From Lysobacter sp. MMG2 (lineage in GTDB: Bacteria > Pseudomonadota > Gammaproteobacteria > Xanthomonadales > Xanthomonadaceae), in assembly GCF_016735495.2 (NCBI RefSeq), contig NZ_JAERQY020000002.1, positions 248,001-312,000 of the forward strand: DNA of 64,000 nt. The letters run 5' to 3'. The notes under the pieces were generated by a model, which had not been told where the DNA came from, did no database searches, and was given only the letters and a program-made list of their open reading frames with translations. Position 1 is the stretch's first letter. Each line of letters starts with the position of its first letter. Position numbers and translations under genes: made by a program. Of this stretch, positions 9,614-17,860 are shown piece after piece.

Positions 9614-10531
9614 CTACGCCGCCCGCACCACCCTTGCCCGCGCCACGCTCGGAAAATACTGCGCCGCCCAATCGCGATCGTTCGCCACCTGCGCATGCGA
9701 GCGGCTGGCTTCCAGCGCCGCGAAGTCCAGCGTCGCCACCGCCCAGCGCTGCTCGCCGCGCGTCTGCACCACCATCCCGTCGTGCGGCAGGCCCACGTCC
9801 ATCGGCGCGATCAACGCCGCCTCTCCCGTGTTGACGTCCAGCGCCGGACTCCACGGCGCTTCGCCGGCCGTGACCGCCTGCGCGACGAAACACCGGTTCT
9901 CCAGCGCGCGCGCCAGGCAGCCCACGCGCACGCGCGTCGCACCGGCGTCGGTGTCGGTGCAACTGGGCACGATCAGCAACCGCGCGCCGGCCTCGCATTG
10001 CGCACGCACCGGCAGCGGGAACTCGCTGTCGTAGCAGACCGCGATCGCGCTGCGCACGCCGTCGGTTTCGAACACCTTGAGCTCATCGCCCGATTCGATC
10101 ACGCCCGTGCCTTTCTCGAAACCGGTCAGACGCAGCTTGTCCTGCCACACATGCGCGCCGTCGGGTGCGAAGGCATAGCTGCGGTTGCGATAACGGCCGC
10201 GCCCGGTGTCGAGCAGGAACGTGCCCGCAACCACATGCAGGTCGCGCTCGCGCGCCAGGCGCGAGAACAACGCGATCCAGTCTGCGTGATGGCGCTGCGT
10301 CGCCGCCAGCGAGGCATGCAAGTCACCGCGCGTGGCCGCGTCGAACGTGGCGGCCAGTTCCAGCGACAGGTATTCGGGCAATACCGCGATGCGCGCGCCC
10401 AGCGCCTGCGCTTCGTCCAGCCACTGCGCCTGCTTGTGCGCGAAGGCGTCGAAATCCGCCGGCGCGTCGATCGTGTACTTGGCCACGGCCACCTTGAGTG
10501 CGGTGGCCGGGCGGTCCTGCGTTGAAGTCAT
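9614..10531 (-). CDS. Carbon-nitrogen hydrolase (nitrilase superfamily)
   Basis: A 305-residue nitrilase-superfamily amidohydrolase. The Glu-Lys-Cys catalytic triad is visible in VLPEYLSLE, WQDKLRLTGFEK and IAVCYDSEFP. The fold runs almost from the first residues (KVAVAKYTIDA). It starts inside the stop codon of the upstream GNAT gene (ATGA, 10528-10531), so the two are translationally coupled. Other bacteria carry a single bifunctional protein with an N-terminal GNAT and a C-terminal nitrilase domain, and this pair looks like the split form. Substrate unknown; hydrolysis of a small amide is the safe inference. Confidence 0.88.
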   Translation of the reverse strand: MTSTQDRPATALKVAVAKYTIDAPADFDAFAHKQAQWLDEAQALGARIAVLPEYLSLELAATFDAATRGDLHASLAATQRHHADWIALFSRLARERDLHVVAGTFLLDTGRGRYRNRSYAFAPDGAHVWQDKLRLTGFEKGTGVIESGDELKVFETDGVRSAIAVCYDSEFPLPVRAQCEAGARLLIVPSCTDTDAGATRVRVGCLARALENRCFVAQAVTAGEAPWSPALDVNTGEAALIAPMDVGLPHDGMVVQTRGEQRWAVATLDFAALEASRSHAQVANDRDWAAQYFPSVARARVVRAA

Positions 10532-11166
10532 CGGGTGCGCTCCAGGGGCCGCAGCCAGAAAGTGAGGGTGTGGTCGACCTCGCCGGCCTGCCCGACTTCG
10601 CGCCACGGCAGGCGGGCGCGCAGTTCCGGGCGCGCACGGTAGCCGCGCTTGTTCCAGAACGCGTCGTTGCCGCGCTGGAAGGCCGGCCGACGCGGGTGCG
10701 TGGGTTCGCGATCGACCGCGCAGAACGCCGTCCACGCGTAGTCGCCATAACTGCGCGCGTGGGCTTCGCGTTCGTCGAAGAAGCGATGGCCGATGCCGCG
10801 ACCGCGGTACTGCGGCAGCAGCACGGATTCGCCGCAATAGAACACTTCGGCCGGATTGATCGAGGTCTGCGCGAAGGATTGCGTGAACGCCTCCGATTCG
10901 TCCGCCAGCGGCAACCCGGTGGAGGCGCCGACGACGAGATCGCCGTCGAAGGCCAGCACCGCCACGCTGCGCGGCGATTGCAGGTAGATCTTCAGGTACT
11001 GCGCCTCGTAGTCCTCGTCGCCGTCATACAGGTACGGCCAGTCGCGGAACACCGCGATGCGCAGCGCGGCCAGGTGGCCGAGCCAGGGCTCGATCGCGGC
11101 GCCGTTGTAGCAGCGCACGTCGAGCGGGCGGGCGGTGTCGAGCGGTTTGACGTCCATGACGTACAT
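10528..11166 (-). CDS. GNAT-family N-acetyltransferase coupled to nitrilase
   Basis: A 212-residue acetyl-CoA-dependent acyltransferase. The acetyl-CoA loop is in VLLPQYRGRGIGHRFFDEREAHAR, with the RGRGIG form of the Q/RxxGxG/A motif. A conserved beta strand SVAVLAFDGDLVVGAS precedes it, and the C-terminus FWNKRGYRARPELRARL is the usual GNAT end. An alternative ATG three codons downstream (11157) is possible; neither start has a clear ribosome-binding site. First gene of a two-gene operon with the nitrilase-like hydrolase, with which it overlaps by 4 bases. The partners probably act on the same small amine or amide, but the substrate is not known. Confidence 0.85.
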   Translation of the reverse strand: MYVMDVKPLDTARPLDVRCYNGAAIEPWLGHLAALRIAVFRDWPYLYDGDEDYEAQYLKIYLQSPRSVAVLAFDGDLVVGASTGLPLADESEAFTQSFAQTSINPAEVFYCGESVLLPQYRGRGIGHRFFDEREAHARSYGDYAWTAFCAVDREPTHPRRPAFQRGNDAFWNKRGYRARPELRARLPWREVGQAGEVDHTLTFWLRPLERTR

Positions 11167-11246
11167 GGTAGGGGACCCCGGTCGGAGGATGGGCGGCGGG
11201 CATGACGAAGCGGCCGTGGGCTGGATTCGCCCACGGCCGCGTTCAT

Positions 11247-12575
11247 TCATGCCTGACGCACCGCCGGGCGCGCACCGGCCACTTGGTACCAGTCGATCCT
11301 GCGCGTCACCACCATCACCGTGGCCAGCACCAGGAACAGCAGGCCCGCGCCCAACACCAGCGCGTTGTCCTCCGAGACCAGCAATCCGTACAGCGCGGCG
11401 TACAGCGTCGTCAGCATCGCCGCGAAGCCCAGGCCGCGCGCCAGGCTGCGCAGCACCGCGCTCAGGTAGAAGCCCAGCAGCCCGATGCACGCCACGCTGG
11501 CGGCGAGGTAGGCGTACACGAACTTCACGTGCTCGCTCAGGCTCACCAGCAGCAGGAAGAAGATCGCCAGCGCCAGGCCGACCAGGCCGTACTGGATCGG
11601 GTGGATCGGCAACTGCTTGATCAGCTCGAAGAAGAAGAACCCGACGAAGGTGAGCAGCACGAACAGCAGGCCGTACTTGGTCGCGCGATCGGCCTGCGTG
11701 TAGATGTCCACCGGATCGATCAGCGACACGCCGACGGCGTCCATGTTCGCCAAGCCCATCTCCGGCGACGCGAGGCCTTCGACATAGTTGCGCTGCGCGT
11801 TGCTGGCGACGGACGCGATATCCCAGCTCGCGGTGAAGCCGTCCGCGCTGGTGTCGTGTCGCGGCGACGTGCCGGCGAAGCTGGGATGGCGCCAGGTCGA
11901 CTCCAGTTCGAAGCGGTTGTTCTTGCCCAGCGGCACCAGCACAAGGGATTCGGTGCCGCCCAGCAGCATGTCCAGCTGCGTGTCCAGCGCGATCGTCTGG
12001 CCGGGCACCGGCGCATCGAGCCGCACGTGCAAGCCCGGCGCCTCACGGCTGCCCATGCCTTCCTGCAAGGCGACGTCGCGGCCATTGATGCGCAGCACAG
12101 GCGCGGCACGCAGGCCGCGCACGTCGGCGATGCCGTAGCTCAGCCAGGGCCGGCCGATCTGCCGGTCGGCGGGATTGCCTTCGTTGGGAATGACGGCGTC
12201 GAAGCGCGCCGTGGCATGCCCCTTCCACTCGTACACACGCACTTCGTGCAGGCCGCGCTTGCGCGTGTCGGGAACCATGGGGCCGCCCACGTCCAGCGTC
12301 GTGGGGAAGAACGTCCATTGCCGCGTCTTCGCGCGGCGGACCTTGCGCACGACGTTGTTGGCGTCGGTTTCCTCGACCTCGACGGTCTCGGTGTAGGGCA
12401 CCACCAGCACCGGCCCGGCAAAGGCCTGCGCACCGCCATAGCTGCGGGCGATGTCGGCGACCGCGCCGGCGCGGTACTCCTCGCGCTCGTGGATGACGCC
12501 GCGGATCATGCTCAGCGGGATGAGGATCGCGATCGTCATGAACGCGACGATGGCGACCTTGAAGGCAAGGCGCAT
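11247..12575 (-). CDS. creD: Inner-membrane protein CreD
   Basis: A 442-residue CreD-family protein. One N-terminal membrane segment (FKVAIVAFMTIAILIPL) is followed by a large periplasmic domain with family blocks such as GPVLVVPY, then about five or six C-terminal membrane segments including YGLLFVLLTFVGFFFFEL and IQYGLVGLALAIFFLLL. The ATG at 12575 has an AGGAG site 7 bases upstream; open frame further upstream lies in repeats and is not used. In enterobacteria CreBC strongly induces creD, affecting envelope integrity and beta-lactam tolerance. Here creB-creC lie directly upstream on the same strand, separated by 297 bases of repeats, and a candidate cre-tag sits at 12641-12656. Confidence 0.93.
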   Translation of the reverse strand: MRLAFKVAIVAFMTIAILIPLSMIRGVIHEREEYRAGAVADIARSYGGAQAFAGPVLVVPYTETVEVEETDANNVVRKVRRAKTRQWTFFPTTLDVGGPMVPDTRKRGLHEVRVYEWKGHATARFDAVIPNEGNPADRQIGRPWLSYGIADVRGLRAAPVLRINGRDVALQEGMGSREAPGLHVRLDAPVPGQTIALDTQLDMLLGGTESLVLVPLGKNNRFELESTWRHPSFAGTSPRHDTSADGFTASWDIASVASNAQRNYVEGLASPEMGLANMDAVGVSLIDPVDIYTQADRATKYGLLFVLLTFVGFFFFELIKQLPIHPIQYGLVGLALAIFFLLLVSLSEHVKFVYAYLAASVACIGLLGFYLSAVLRSLARGLGFAAMLTTLYAALYGLLVSEDNALVLGAGLLFLVLATVMVVTRRIDWYQVAGARPAVRQA

Positions 12576-12640
12576 GGTGAACTCCTGTCGTGGAATGGCG
12601 ACAGGCTGCGCGCGTGTTGCGTGGGGACGATGGGGCTTGT

Positions 12641-12656
12641 GTGAGGCGACGGTGAA
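12641..12656 (-). promoter_or_regulatory. Candidate CreB-binding cre-tag upstream of creD
   Basis: On the minus strand the sequence reads TTCAC-CGTCGC-CTCAC, 66-81 bases before the creD start. The E. coli cre-tag is the direct repeat TTCAC-N6-TTCAC; this matches 9 of the 10 fixed bases with the right spacing. Function is inferred from the motif and from creBC being adjacent. Confidence 0.55.
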
Positions 12657-12704
12657 GTCGCACAGGCGTGCGGAAGCGTCGGCCGATAGAGACCCGCCCG
12701 GAGC

Positions 12705-12855
12705 CGTCATCCCGGCTAAGGCCGGGATCCAGGCTGTCACGCCCTCCGGGACATCACGTCGTCCGAAACTTCACGTCATTCCCGCGAAAGCCCCGCTTTC
12801 GCCGGAATGACGGTGAGGTGACTCACCGCGGCCTTCGCCGGGATGACGGTGAATT
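12705..12855. repeat. REP-like palindromes between creC and creD
   Basis: At least three related elements near 12706, 12773 and 12829 (TCATCCCGGC...GCCGGGAT, CGTCATTCCCGCGAAAG, CTTCGCCGGGATGACGG). They separate creD from creC and would place hairpins in any creBCD read-through transcript. Confidence 0.82.
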
Positions 12856-12872
12856 CGACGGACCTCGTCAGA

Positions 12873-14306
12873 TCACTCGCCCGGCGGCAGCCTGATTTCC
12901 GCCACCGCCCCGCCGCCCTCACGGTTGTGCAGCACCGCCTCGCCGCCATGCAACGCGGCCACCTCGGCCACGAACGGCAAGCCCAGCCCGCTGCTGCGAC
13001 TGCCGTTGCCGGGGCGCGGCAGCGAATAGAAGCGTTCGAACACCCGCCCTTCCGCGTAATCGGGGATGCCCGGCCCGCGGTCGCGTACCGCCACACATTG
13101 CGACGCACCATCAGCACGCAGCTGCACTTCGATCGCACTGCCGCGCGGTGCGAAGTCGATGGCGTTCTCGATCAGGTTGACCACCGCCTGGCGCAGCAGG
13201 AAGCGATCACCGCGCACGTCGGGCAGACCGGCCGGCAGGTCGAAATCGAGGCGGAGGTCCGCCTGCGCCAGCCGCGTGTCGCACTGCGCGGCGGCATCGG
13301 CGATGACACCCGACAGCGACAGCGCTTCGGGATGTTCGAGCCGTTGCCGATGCTCCACCGCTGCCAGCGCCAGCATCTTGTCGATCATCTGCGCCAGGCG
13401 CTCGCTCTGCGCGCGGATGGCGGCGACGAAGCGCGCGCGGTCGGGTTCGTCGAGCGGCCCCTCCAGCAGCTCCGCGCTGCCACGGATCGCCGCCAGCGGG
13501 CTCTTCATCTCGTGCGTGAGCGTGTGCACGTACTGCTCCACGTACTGCTTGCCTTCCAGGCGCACGCGCATGGTTTCCAGCGCCGAGCCCAGTTCGCCGA
13601 ACTCGCCCGCCGCGCGCGGCGGCGCGGCGCGCTCGCCGGCGGTGACGGCGTTGGCGTAGCGGCGCAATGCGCCCAACTGCTTCGACAGCCACCACGCCGC
13701 CAGCAGTCCGATCACCAGCGACACGCCCAGCAGCACCGCGCCCCATCGCCACACGGCGCGCTGGCTGCGCTCGATGAAGGGCGCGATCGCGCGGTTGGGC
13801 TTGGCGACCGTCAGCACGCCGACGATGCGCCCGTCCACGTCGCGGATCGGCGCGGCGACATGCATCACGGTGGAGTTCGGATCGGCGTAATCGTTGCGCG
13901 TGGAGCGCGCGCCGTAGCGGCCGCGCAGCGTGAGATAGACATCGTTCCAGCGCGAGTAGTCCTTGCCGACATCGCGCCCGTCGCTGTCGAACACGACGAT
14001 GCCGCGCGCATCGGCGACGTAGATGCGGTACTGCGAGGAACGCTTGCCGAAGCCCCATATCTGCGCGCCGTAATCGCGCCGCGCCATCGCGCGTACGCGC
14101 TTGGCGAAGTCGCCGTCGTCGATGCGGCCTTTGATGAAATCGTCGGTGGCCAGCTCGGCCAGGACATTGGCCGTGTCGACCAGCGTGTCTTCCATCGCCT
14201 GGCGCACGCCCGGCTTCACCTCGGCCACGAACACCTGCGCCAGCAGCCAGCCGGCCAGCGCGACGATGACGAAGTAGCCCAGGAACACCCGCAGTGCGAT
14301 CCTCAT
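12873..14306 (-). CDS. creC: Sensor histidine kinase CreC
   Basis: A 477-residue membrane histidine kinase. The first membrane helix (about 7-27) and a second (AVWRWGAVLLGVSLVIGLLA) enclose a periplasmic sensor region. HAMP follows, then the phosphoacceptor HEMKSPLAAIRG, the N-box NLIENAIDFAP and ATP-binding loops DRGPGIP and SSGLGLPFV. The ATG shares bases with the creB stop (14303-14306), so creB and creC are co-translated. Its partner is the adjacent CreB; in E. coli the system responds to growth on minimal medium or fermentation products and to beta-lactam stress. All kinase motifs look intact. Confidence 0.93.
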   Translation of the reverse strand: MRIALRVFLGYFVIVALAGWLLAQVFVAEVKPGVRQAMEDTLVDTANVLAELATDDFIKGRIDDGDFAKRVRAMARRDYGAQIWGFGKRSSQYRIYVADARGIVVFDSDGRDVGKDYSRWNDVYLTLRGRYGARSTRNDYADPNSTVMHVAAPIRDVDGRIVGVLTVAKPNRAIAPFIERSQRAVWRWGAVLLGVSLVIGLLAAWWLSKQLGALRRYANAVTAGERAAPPRAAGEFGELGSALETMRVRLEGKQYVEQYVHTLTHEMKSPLAAIRGSAELLEGPLDEPDRARFVAAIRAQSERLAQMIDKMLALAAVEHRQRLEHPEALSLSGVIADAAAQCDTRLAQADLRLDFDLPAGLPDVRGDRFLLRQAVVNLIENAIDFAPRGSAIEVQLRADGASQCVAVRDRGPGIPDYAEGRVFERFYSLPRPGNGSRSSGLGLPFVAEVAALHGGEAVLHNREGGGAVAEIRLPPGE

Positions 14307-14977
14307 TCCGCGGTCTCCAGCGAGTAGCCCAGTCCGCGGTGCGTGCGGATCGGATCGGCGTCGGGCGCGACATCGCGCAGCTTCGCGCGCAGCGTCTTGA
14401 TGTGCGTGTCCACGGTGCGATCGCCGCTTTCCAGCGCATCGCCCCACACGCGGTCCATCAGTTGCGCGCGCGAGAGCACCGCGCCCGGGCGTTGCAGCAA
14501 CGCGGCGAGCAGGCCGTATTCGTAGCGCGTGAGGTCGAGCGCGCGGCCGCGGTAACGGATGCGGTGCCCCTGGGCGTCGTGCACGAATCCGGCGTCGACG
14601 GGCGCGGCGGTCGGCGACGGCTGGAGACGGCGCAGCACCACGCGCACGCGCGCGACCAGCTCGCGCGGCGAGAACGGCTTGGTCACGTAGTCGTCGGCAC
14701 CGATCTCCAGGCCGAGGATGCGGTCGGCTTCGGCATTCTGGGCGGTGAGGAAGATCACCGGCAGGTCGCGCTCGCGGCGCAGTTCACGGCACAACGCGAA
14801 GCCGCCGATGTCGGGCAGGCCGACATCGAGCACCGCCAGGTCGAAGTCCTGCGCACGCGCCGCGGCCAGGGCCTCGCGGCCGGTCAGGCAGTGGATCGCC
14901 TCGAACCCCTCCGCGTGCAGCGCGTGCAGCACGATCTGGGCGATGGCGGCTTCGTCTTCGACGAGGAGGATGCGCAT
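14303..14977 (-). CDS. creB: Response regulator CreB (OmpR family)
   Basis: A 224-residue OmpR/PhoB-type regulator. The receiver begins MRILLVEDEA; the phosphoacceptor is Asp51 in LAVLDVGLPD, and the conserved lysine lies in YVTKPFSP. The C-terminal winged helix shows LTRYEYGLLAALLQRPG and RTVDTHIKTLRAKL. AGGAGGA-like sequence falls inside the gene rather than before it, and the upstream 150 bases are GGGATTC repeats, so the promoter and ribosome-binding site are not obvious. It overlaps creC by 4 bases and probably activates creD. Confidence 0.93.
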   Translation of the reverse strand: MRILLVEDEAAIAQIVLHALHAEGFEAIHCLTGREALAAARAQDFDLAVLDVGLPDIGGFALCRELRRERDLPVIFLTAQNAEADRILGLEIGADDYVTKPFSPRELVARVRVVLRRLQPSPTAAPVDAGFVHDAQGHRIRYRGRALDLTRYEYGLLAALLQRPGAVLSRAQLMDRVWGDALESGDRTVDTHIKTLRAKLRDVAPDADPIRTHRGLGYSLETAE

Positions 14978-14982
14978 TCTTG

Positions 14983-15120
14983 GGGATTCGGGATTCGGGA
15001 TTCGGGATTCGGGAGCTTGTGCTTTGGGATACGGTCGGCGGGGACTATTCTGCGCGAACGAACTTGGATGGTGGGCGCTGCGCGAGCCATCGAATCCCCA
15101 ATCCCGAATCCCGAATCCCG
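14983..15120. repeat. GGGATTC heptamer array arranged as an inverted repeat
   Basis: Four perfect GGGATTC units at 14983-15010 face GAATCCC-type units at 15092-15119 (GAATCCCCAATCCCGAATCCCGAATCCC split by one degenerate unit). The two arms lie head to head between the divergent creB and rlmJ starts and could pair into a long stem. Related heptamer arrays are at 39993-40020 and 41001-41102. Confidence 0.88.
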
Positions 15121-15128
15121 GACGCCCC

Positions 15129-15989
15129 ATGAACTACCGCCACGTCTTCCACGCCGGCAACCATGCCGACGTGCTCAAGCACATCGCCGTGCTCGCCCTG
15201 TGCGATGCCCTGACGGCGAAGCCGGCGGCGGCGTTCGCGCTGGACACCCATGCCGGACGCGGGTTGTACGCGCTGGACAGCAATTCGGCGCAACGCACGG
15301 GCGAGGCCGAAGGCGGCATCGGCCGTTTGCTGGCGGAGGCGCCGAAGCACCCGGCCATCACCCGTTACCTGGCCGCCGTGCGCGCCTGTCGGCACGAACA
15401 CGGACAGGCGAGCTATCCCGGCTCGCCCTGGCTGCTGGCCCACGCGCTGCGCGAACAGGACCGCATCGCCGCGTGCGAGTTGCTGCCGGAAGAGGCCGGG
15501 CAGCTGCGTTCGGTGTTCTCCCACGATCCGCGCGTGGCCGTGCACGAGCGCGACGGCTACGCCGCGATGAAGGCGCTGCTGCCGCCCCGCATCGGCGAGA
15601 CCCGCTACAACCGCGGGCTGGTGCTGATCGACCCGCCTTACGAAGCGCAGCTGGAGGAGTTCGACACCGCGCTGGGCGCACTGCGCGACGCCCTCGCCCG
15701 CTGGCCGCAGGGCACGTATGTGCTGTGGTACCCGATCAAGCTGCGCCGCTCGCTGCAACCGTTCTACCGTCGCGCGACGACATTGCCGGCGAAGTCCTCG
15801 TTCGTCGCCGAACTGCTGGTGCGCGCCGACGATTCCCCGCTGCGCATGAACGGCAGCGGCTTGCTGATCCTCAACCCGCCGTGGCAACTGGACCAGACCC
15901 TGGCCGGCGTACTGCCCCTGCTGGCGAAAGTGCTGGGTGAAAGCGCGGACGCGGCGGGGAGGCTGGAGTGGCTGGTGCGGGGGGCGTAG
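15129..15989 (+). CDS. rlmJ: 23S rRNA (adenine(2030)-N6)-methyltransferase RlmJ
   Basis: A 286-residue RlmJ, which methylates A2030 of 23S rRNA with S-adenosylmethionine. The N-terminus MNYRHVFHAGNHADVLKH is the family signature. The SAM site is in FALDTHAGRGLYAL and the N6-adenine catalytic motif is DPPYE in LVLIDPPYEAQ. Later blocks YVLWYPIKLR and SGLLILNPPWQ match the family, and length is normal. The start is fixed by the signature; the 5' leader is made of heptamer repeats, with no clear Shine-Dalgarno sequence. Divergent from creB and followed by a repeat region. Confidence 0.95.
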   Translation: MNYRHVFHAGNHADVLKHIAVLALCDALTAKPAAAFALDTHAGRGLYALDSNSAQRTGEAEGGIGRLLAEAPKHPAITRYLAAVRACRHEHGQASYPGSPWLLAHALREQDRIAACELLPEEAGQLRSVFSHDPRVAVHERDGYAAMKALLPPRIGETRYNRGLVLIDPPYEAQLEEFDTALGALRDALARWPQGTYVLWYPIKLRRSLQPFYRRATTLPAKSSFVAELLVRADDSPLRMNGSGLLILNPPWQLDQTLAGVLPLLAKVLGESADAAGRLEWLVRGA

Positions 15990-16029
15990 TCGCGCACGGC
16001 GGTTGCTTGCTGGCTGTTGTTCCTTGTCT

Positions 16030-16275
16030 TTGTTGCTGTTGCTGTTGCTGTTGCTGTCGAACAGCCTTTCAGGTTACTAGCCCCGAAGGGCGCCGCACAT
16101 GGATGTGCGGCGGTGAGCGCTGAGCCAGGGATGGCGAATCGCGAACGCGCCTACTCGCTGTCCGGTCGTGGGATTGATCTGGGCCCACTGCCCTTTCTTT
16201 TGGTTACTTTTCTTTGGGCAAGCAAAGAAAAGTGACCCGAGCGGCGTAGCCGATCGGAAGCTTTGTTGTTGCTGT
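16030..16275. repeat. Modular dispersed repeat, copy B
   Basis: Second copy of the compound repeat seen at 9205-9545, beginning 40 bases after rlmJ. It has four TTGCTG units (16033-16056), the 10-bp hairpin at 16091-16112 and the 15-bp hairpin at 16202-16237. The copy-A tail containing CCTTCTTTGAGAAGCC is replaced by TGTTCGAGTGCGCAGGG. The 446-base gap 15990-16435 holds only this repeat and two REP-like palindromes. Confidence 0.88.
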
Positions 16276-16335
16276 TCGAGTGCGCAGGGAAAGCGTGGAA
16301 AGTCCCTGGAGAGAGCCGCCGTGCGGCGGCCCAGA

Positions 16336-16434
16336 AGCCCCCGCCTTCGCGGGAATGACGGTGAGGAGGTTCACCGCACAGGGAGTGCCCACACGCCAGG
16401 GACCTGGATCCCGGCCTTCGCCGGGATGAAGGTG
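16336..16434. repeat. Two REP-like palindromes
   Basis: CCCGCCTTCGCGGGAATGACGG near 16341 and ATCCCGGCCTTCGCCGGGAT near 16408, just beyond the 3' end of the CDF transporter gene on the opposite strand. They may protect or end its transcript. Confidence 0.8.
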
Positions 16435-16435
16435 A

Positions 16436-17350
16436 CTACGCCTGCAACTTCCGATCCGGCTCGAAGAAGCTCCAGCGCACTTCCGGGAACGACTGCTTCA
16501 GCGCCCGCTCGACCGAATTGATCTGGTCGATCAGCCCGCTGACCCCGTGCTCCTCGCGCATCTGCGCCTGCACCGACACCAGCACCTCGTTGCCCAACTG
16601 CAGCGTGATCAGACTGATGATGCGCTCGATCTCCGGACGCGTCTGCAGGAACTCGCGCATCTGCTGCTGGCGCGCCGGATCGACGCTCTGGCCGATCAGC
16701 ATCGCCTTCACCTCGATGGCGACGAACACCGCGACCACGATCAGCAGCGCGCCGATGGCGATGGTGCCGACCGCGTCCCACAGCGGATTGCCGGTGACCA
16801 CCGACATCATCACCGCGATCAGCGCGAACACCAGGCCCAGCAGCGCGGCCAGGTCCTCCCCGAAGATCACCACCAGCTCGGCCTGGCGGCTTTCGCGGAA
16901 CCAGCGCCACAGGCCGCGCTCGCCGCGCGCCTTGTTCACTTCCTGCAGGCAGGCGCGCATCGAAACGCTCTCGGCGAGGATGGCGAACACCAGCACGCCG
17001 GCGGCCCACCACCACTGCTTCAGCGGCTCGGGATGCTGGAGTTTGTGGATGCCTTCGTACAGCGAGAACATGCCGCCGACGGTGAACAGCATCACCGCGA
17101 CCAGGAACGACCAGAAGTAGATCGCCTTGCCGTAACCCAGCGGGTAATCGGGCGAGGCCGGCGCCTTGGCCTGGCGCATGCCCAGCAGCAGCAGGAGCTG
17201 GTTGCCGCAGTCGGCCAGCGAGTGGACCGTCTCGGCCAGCATCGCGCTGGAACCGGTGAAGAACGCCGCCACGCCCTTGGCGACCGCGATCGCGAAGTTG
17301 GCACCGAGCGCGAACAGGATCGCGCGGGTCGAATCACCACCACCGGCCAT
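16436..17350 (-). CDS. Cation diffusion facilitator (CDF) metal exporter
   Basis: A 304-residue inner-membrane divalent metal/proton antiporter. The metal site of membrane helix 2 is HSLAD and that of helix 5 lies in FGEDLAALLG. About six membrane helices occupy residues 10-210, including FWSFLVAVMLFTVGG and LVFALIAVMMSV, followed by a cytoplasmic C-terminal domain that ends PEVRWSFFEPDRKLQA. The ATG at 17350 is preceded by AGGGA about 10 bases upstream; the longer open frame upstream is not used. The exact metal (Zn, Fe, Co or Mn) cannot be read; the HSxxD/EDxxA pattern differs from the canonical zinc HxxxD/DxxxD pair. Monocistronic. Confidence 0.9.
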   Translation of the reverse strand: MAGGGDSTRAILFALGANFAIAVAKGVAAFFTGSSAMLAETVHSLADCGNQLLLLLGMRQAKAPASPDYPLGYGKAIYFWSFLVAVMLFTVGGMFSLYEGIHKLQHPEPLKQWWWAAGVLVFAILAESVSMRACLQEVNKARGERGLWRWFRESRQAELVVIFGEDLAALLGLVFALIAVMMSVVTGNPLWDAVGTIAIGALLIVVAVFVAIEVKAMLIGQSVDPARQQQMREFLQTRPEIERIISLITLQLGNEVLVSVQAQMREEHGVSGLIDQINSVERALKQSFPEVRWSFFEPDRKLQA

Positions 17351-17454
17351 GCCGTCTTTCCCTGAAGAGTTGAATGAGTGTGCGTAAGGCGGCGCGAGTC
17401 TAGCACCGGGGCGCGACGCGCCGGGACTGCACGCGCCTGGCTCTGCGCACAGGA

Positions 17455-17805
17455 TCAGTCGGCCAGCTCGCGCTGGGTCTTCTTCGGCAGCTTCGCCCGG
17501 ACCAGCTCGTAGCTGCGGCGCAGCAAGGCCTTCAATTCCTTCACCGGGACGCGCGAAGAATCGAGCATCTGGACCCAGCGCGCCCGCGCCAGGTAGGGCG
17601 CCGGGATGAACCCGGGGCGGCCGGTCAGCTCCAGAAAGCGCTCGTCCTCGACCTTGAAGCTCAGGCTGCCCACGCCCTCTCCCTGCACGCAGACGACGCA
17701 GAACATCTTCCCCGCGACGGTGAAGACCAGGTCGTTTTCCCACTTGATCGAGGACTCCACCCCCGGCCAGCCCCCCACCCAGTCCTGCAGTCTGCTTCCG
17801 TCCAT
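17455..17805 (-). CDS. MmcQ/YjbR-family protein
   Basis: A 116-residue YjbR-like protein (CyaY-like fold, formerly DUF419). Hallmarks are KWENDLVFTVAGKMFCVV, a phosphate-neutral beta strand block SLSFKV, and PGFIPAPYLARARWVQM. YjbR proteins have a fold suggesting DNA binding but no proven role. The ATG at 17805 begins at the conserved domain. It is divergent from the GNAT gene, whose start is about 55 bases away, and lies 104 bases upstream of the CDF transporter gene on the same strand. Function unknown. Confidence 0.85.
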   Translation of the reverse strand: MDGSRLQDWVGGWPGVESSIKWENDLVFTVAGKMFCVVCVQGEGVGSLSFKVEDERFLELTGRPGFIPAPYLARARWVQMLDSSRVPVKELKALLRRSYELVRAKLPKKTQRELAD

Positions 17806-17860
17806 CGCCCCGCCCGCCCCGTGAAGAATGTGAATACGGGAAGTGTGCCAATATCCATCC

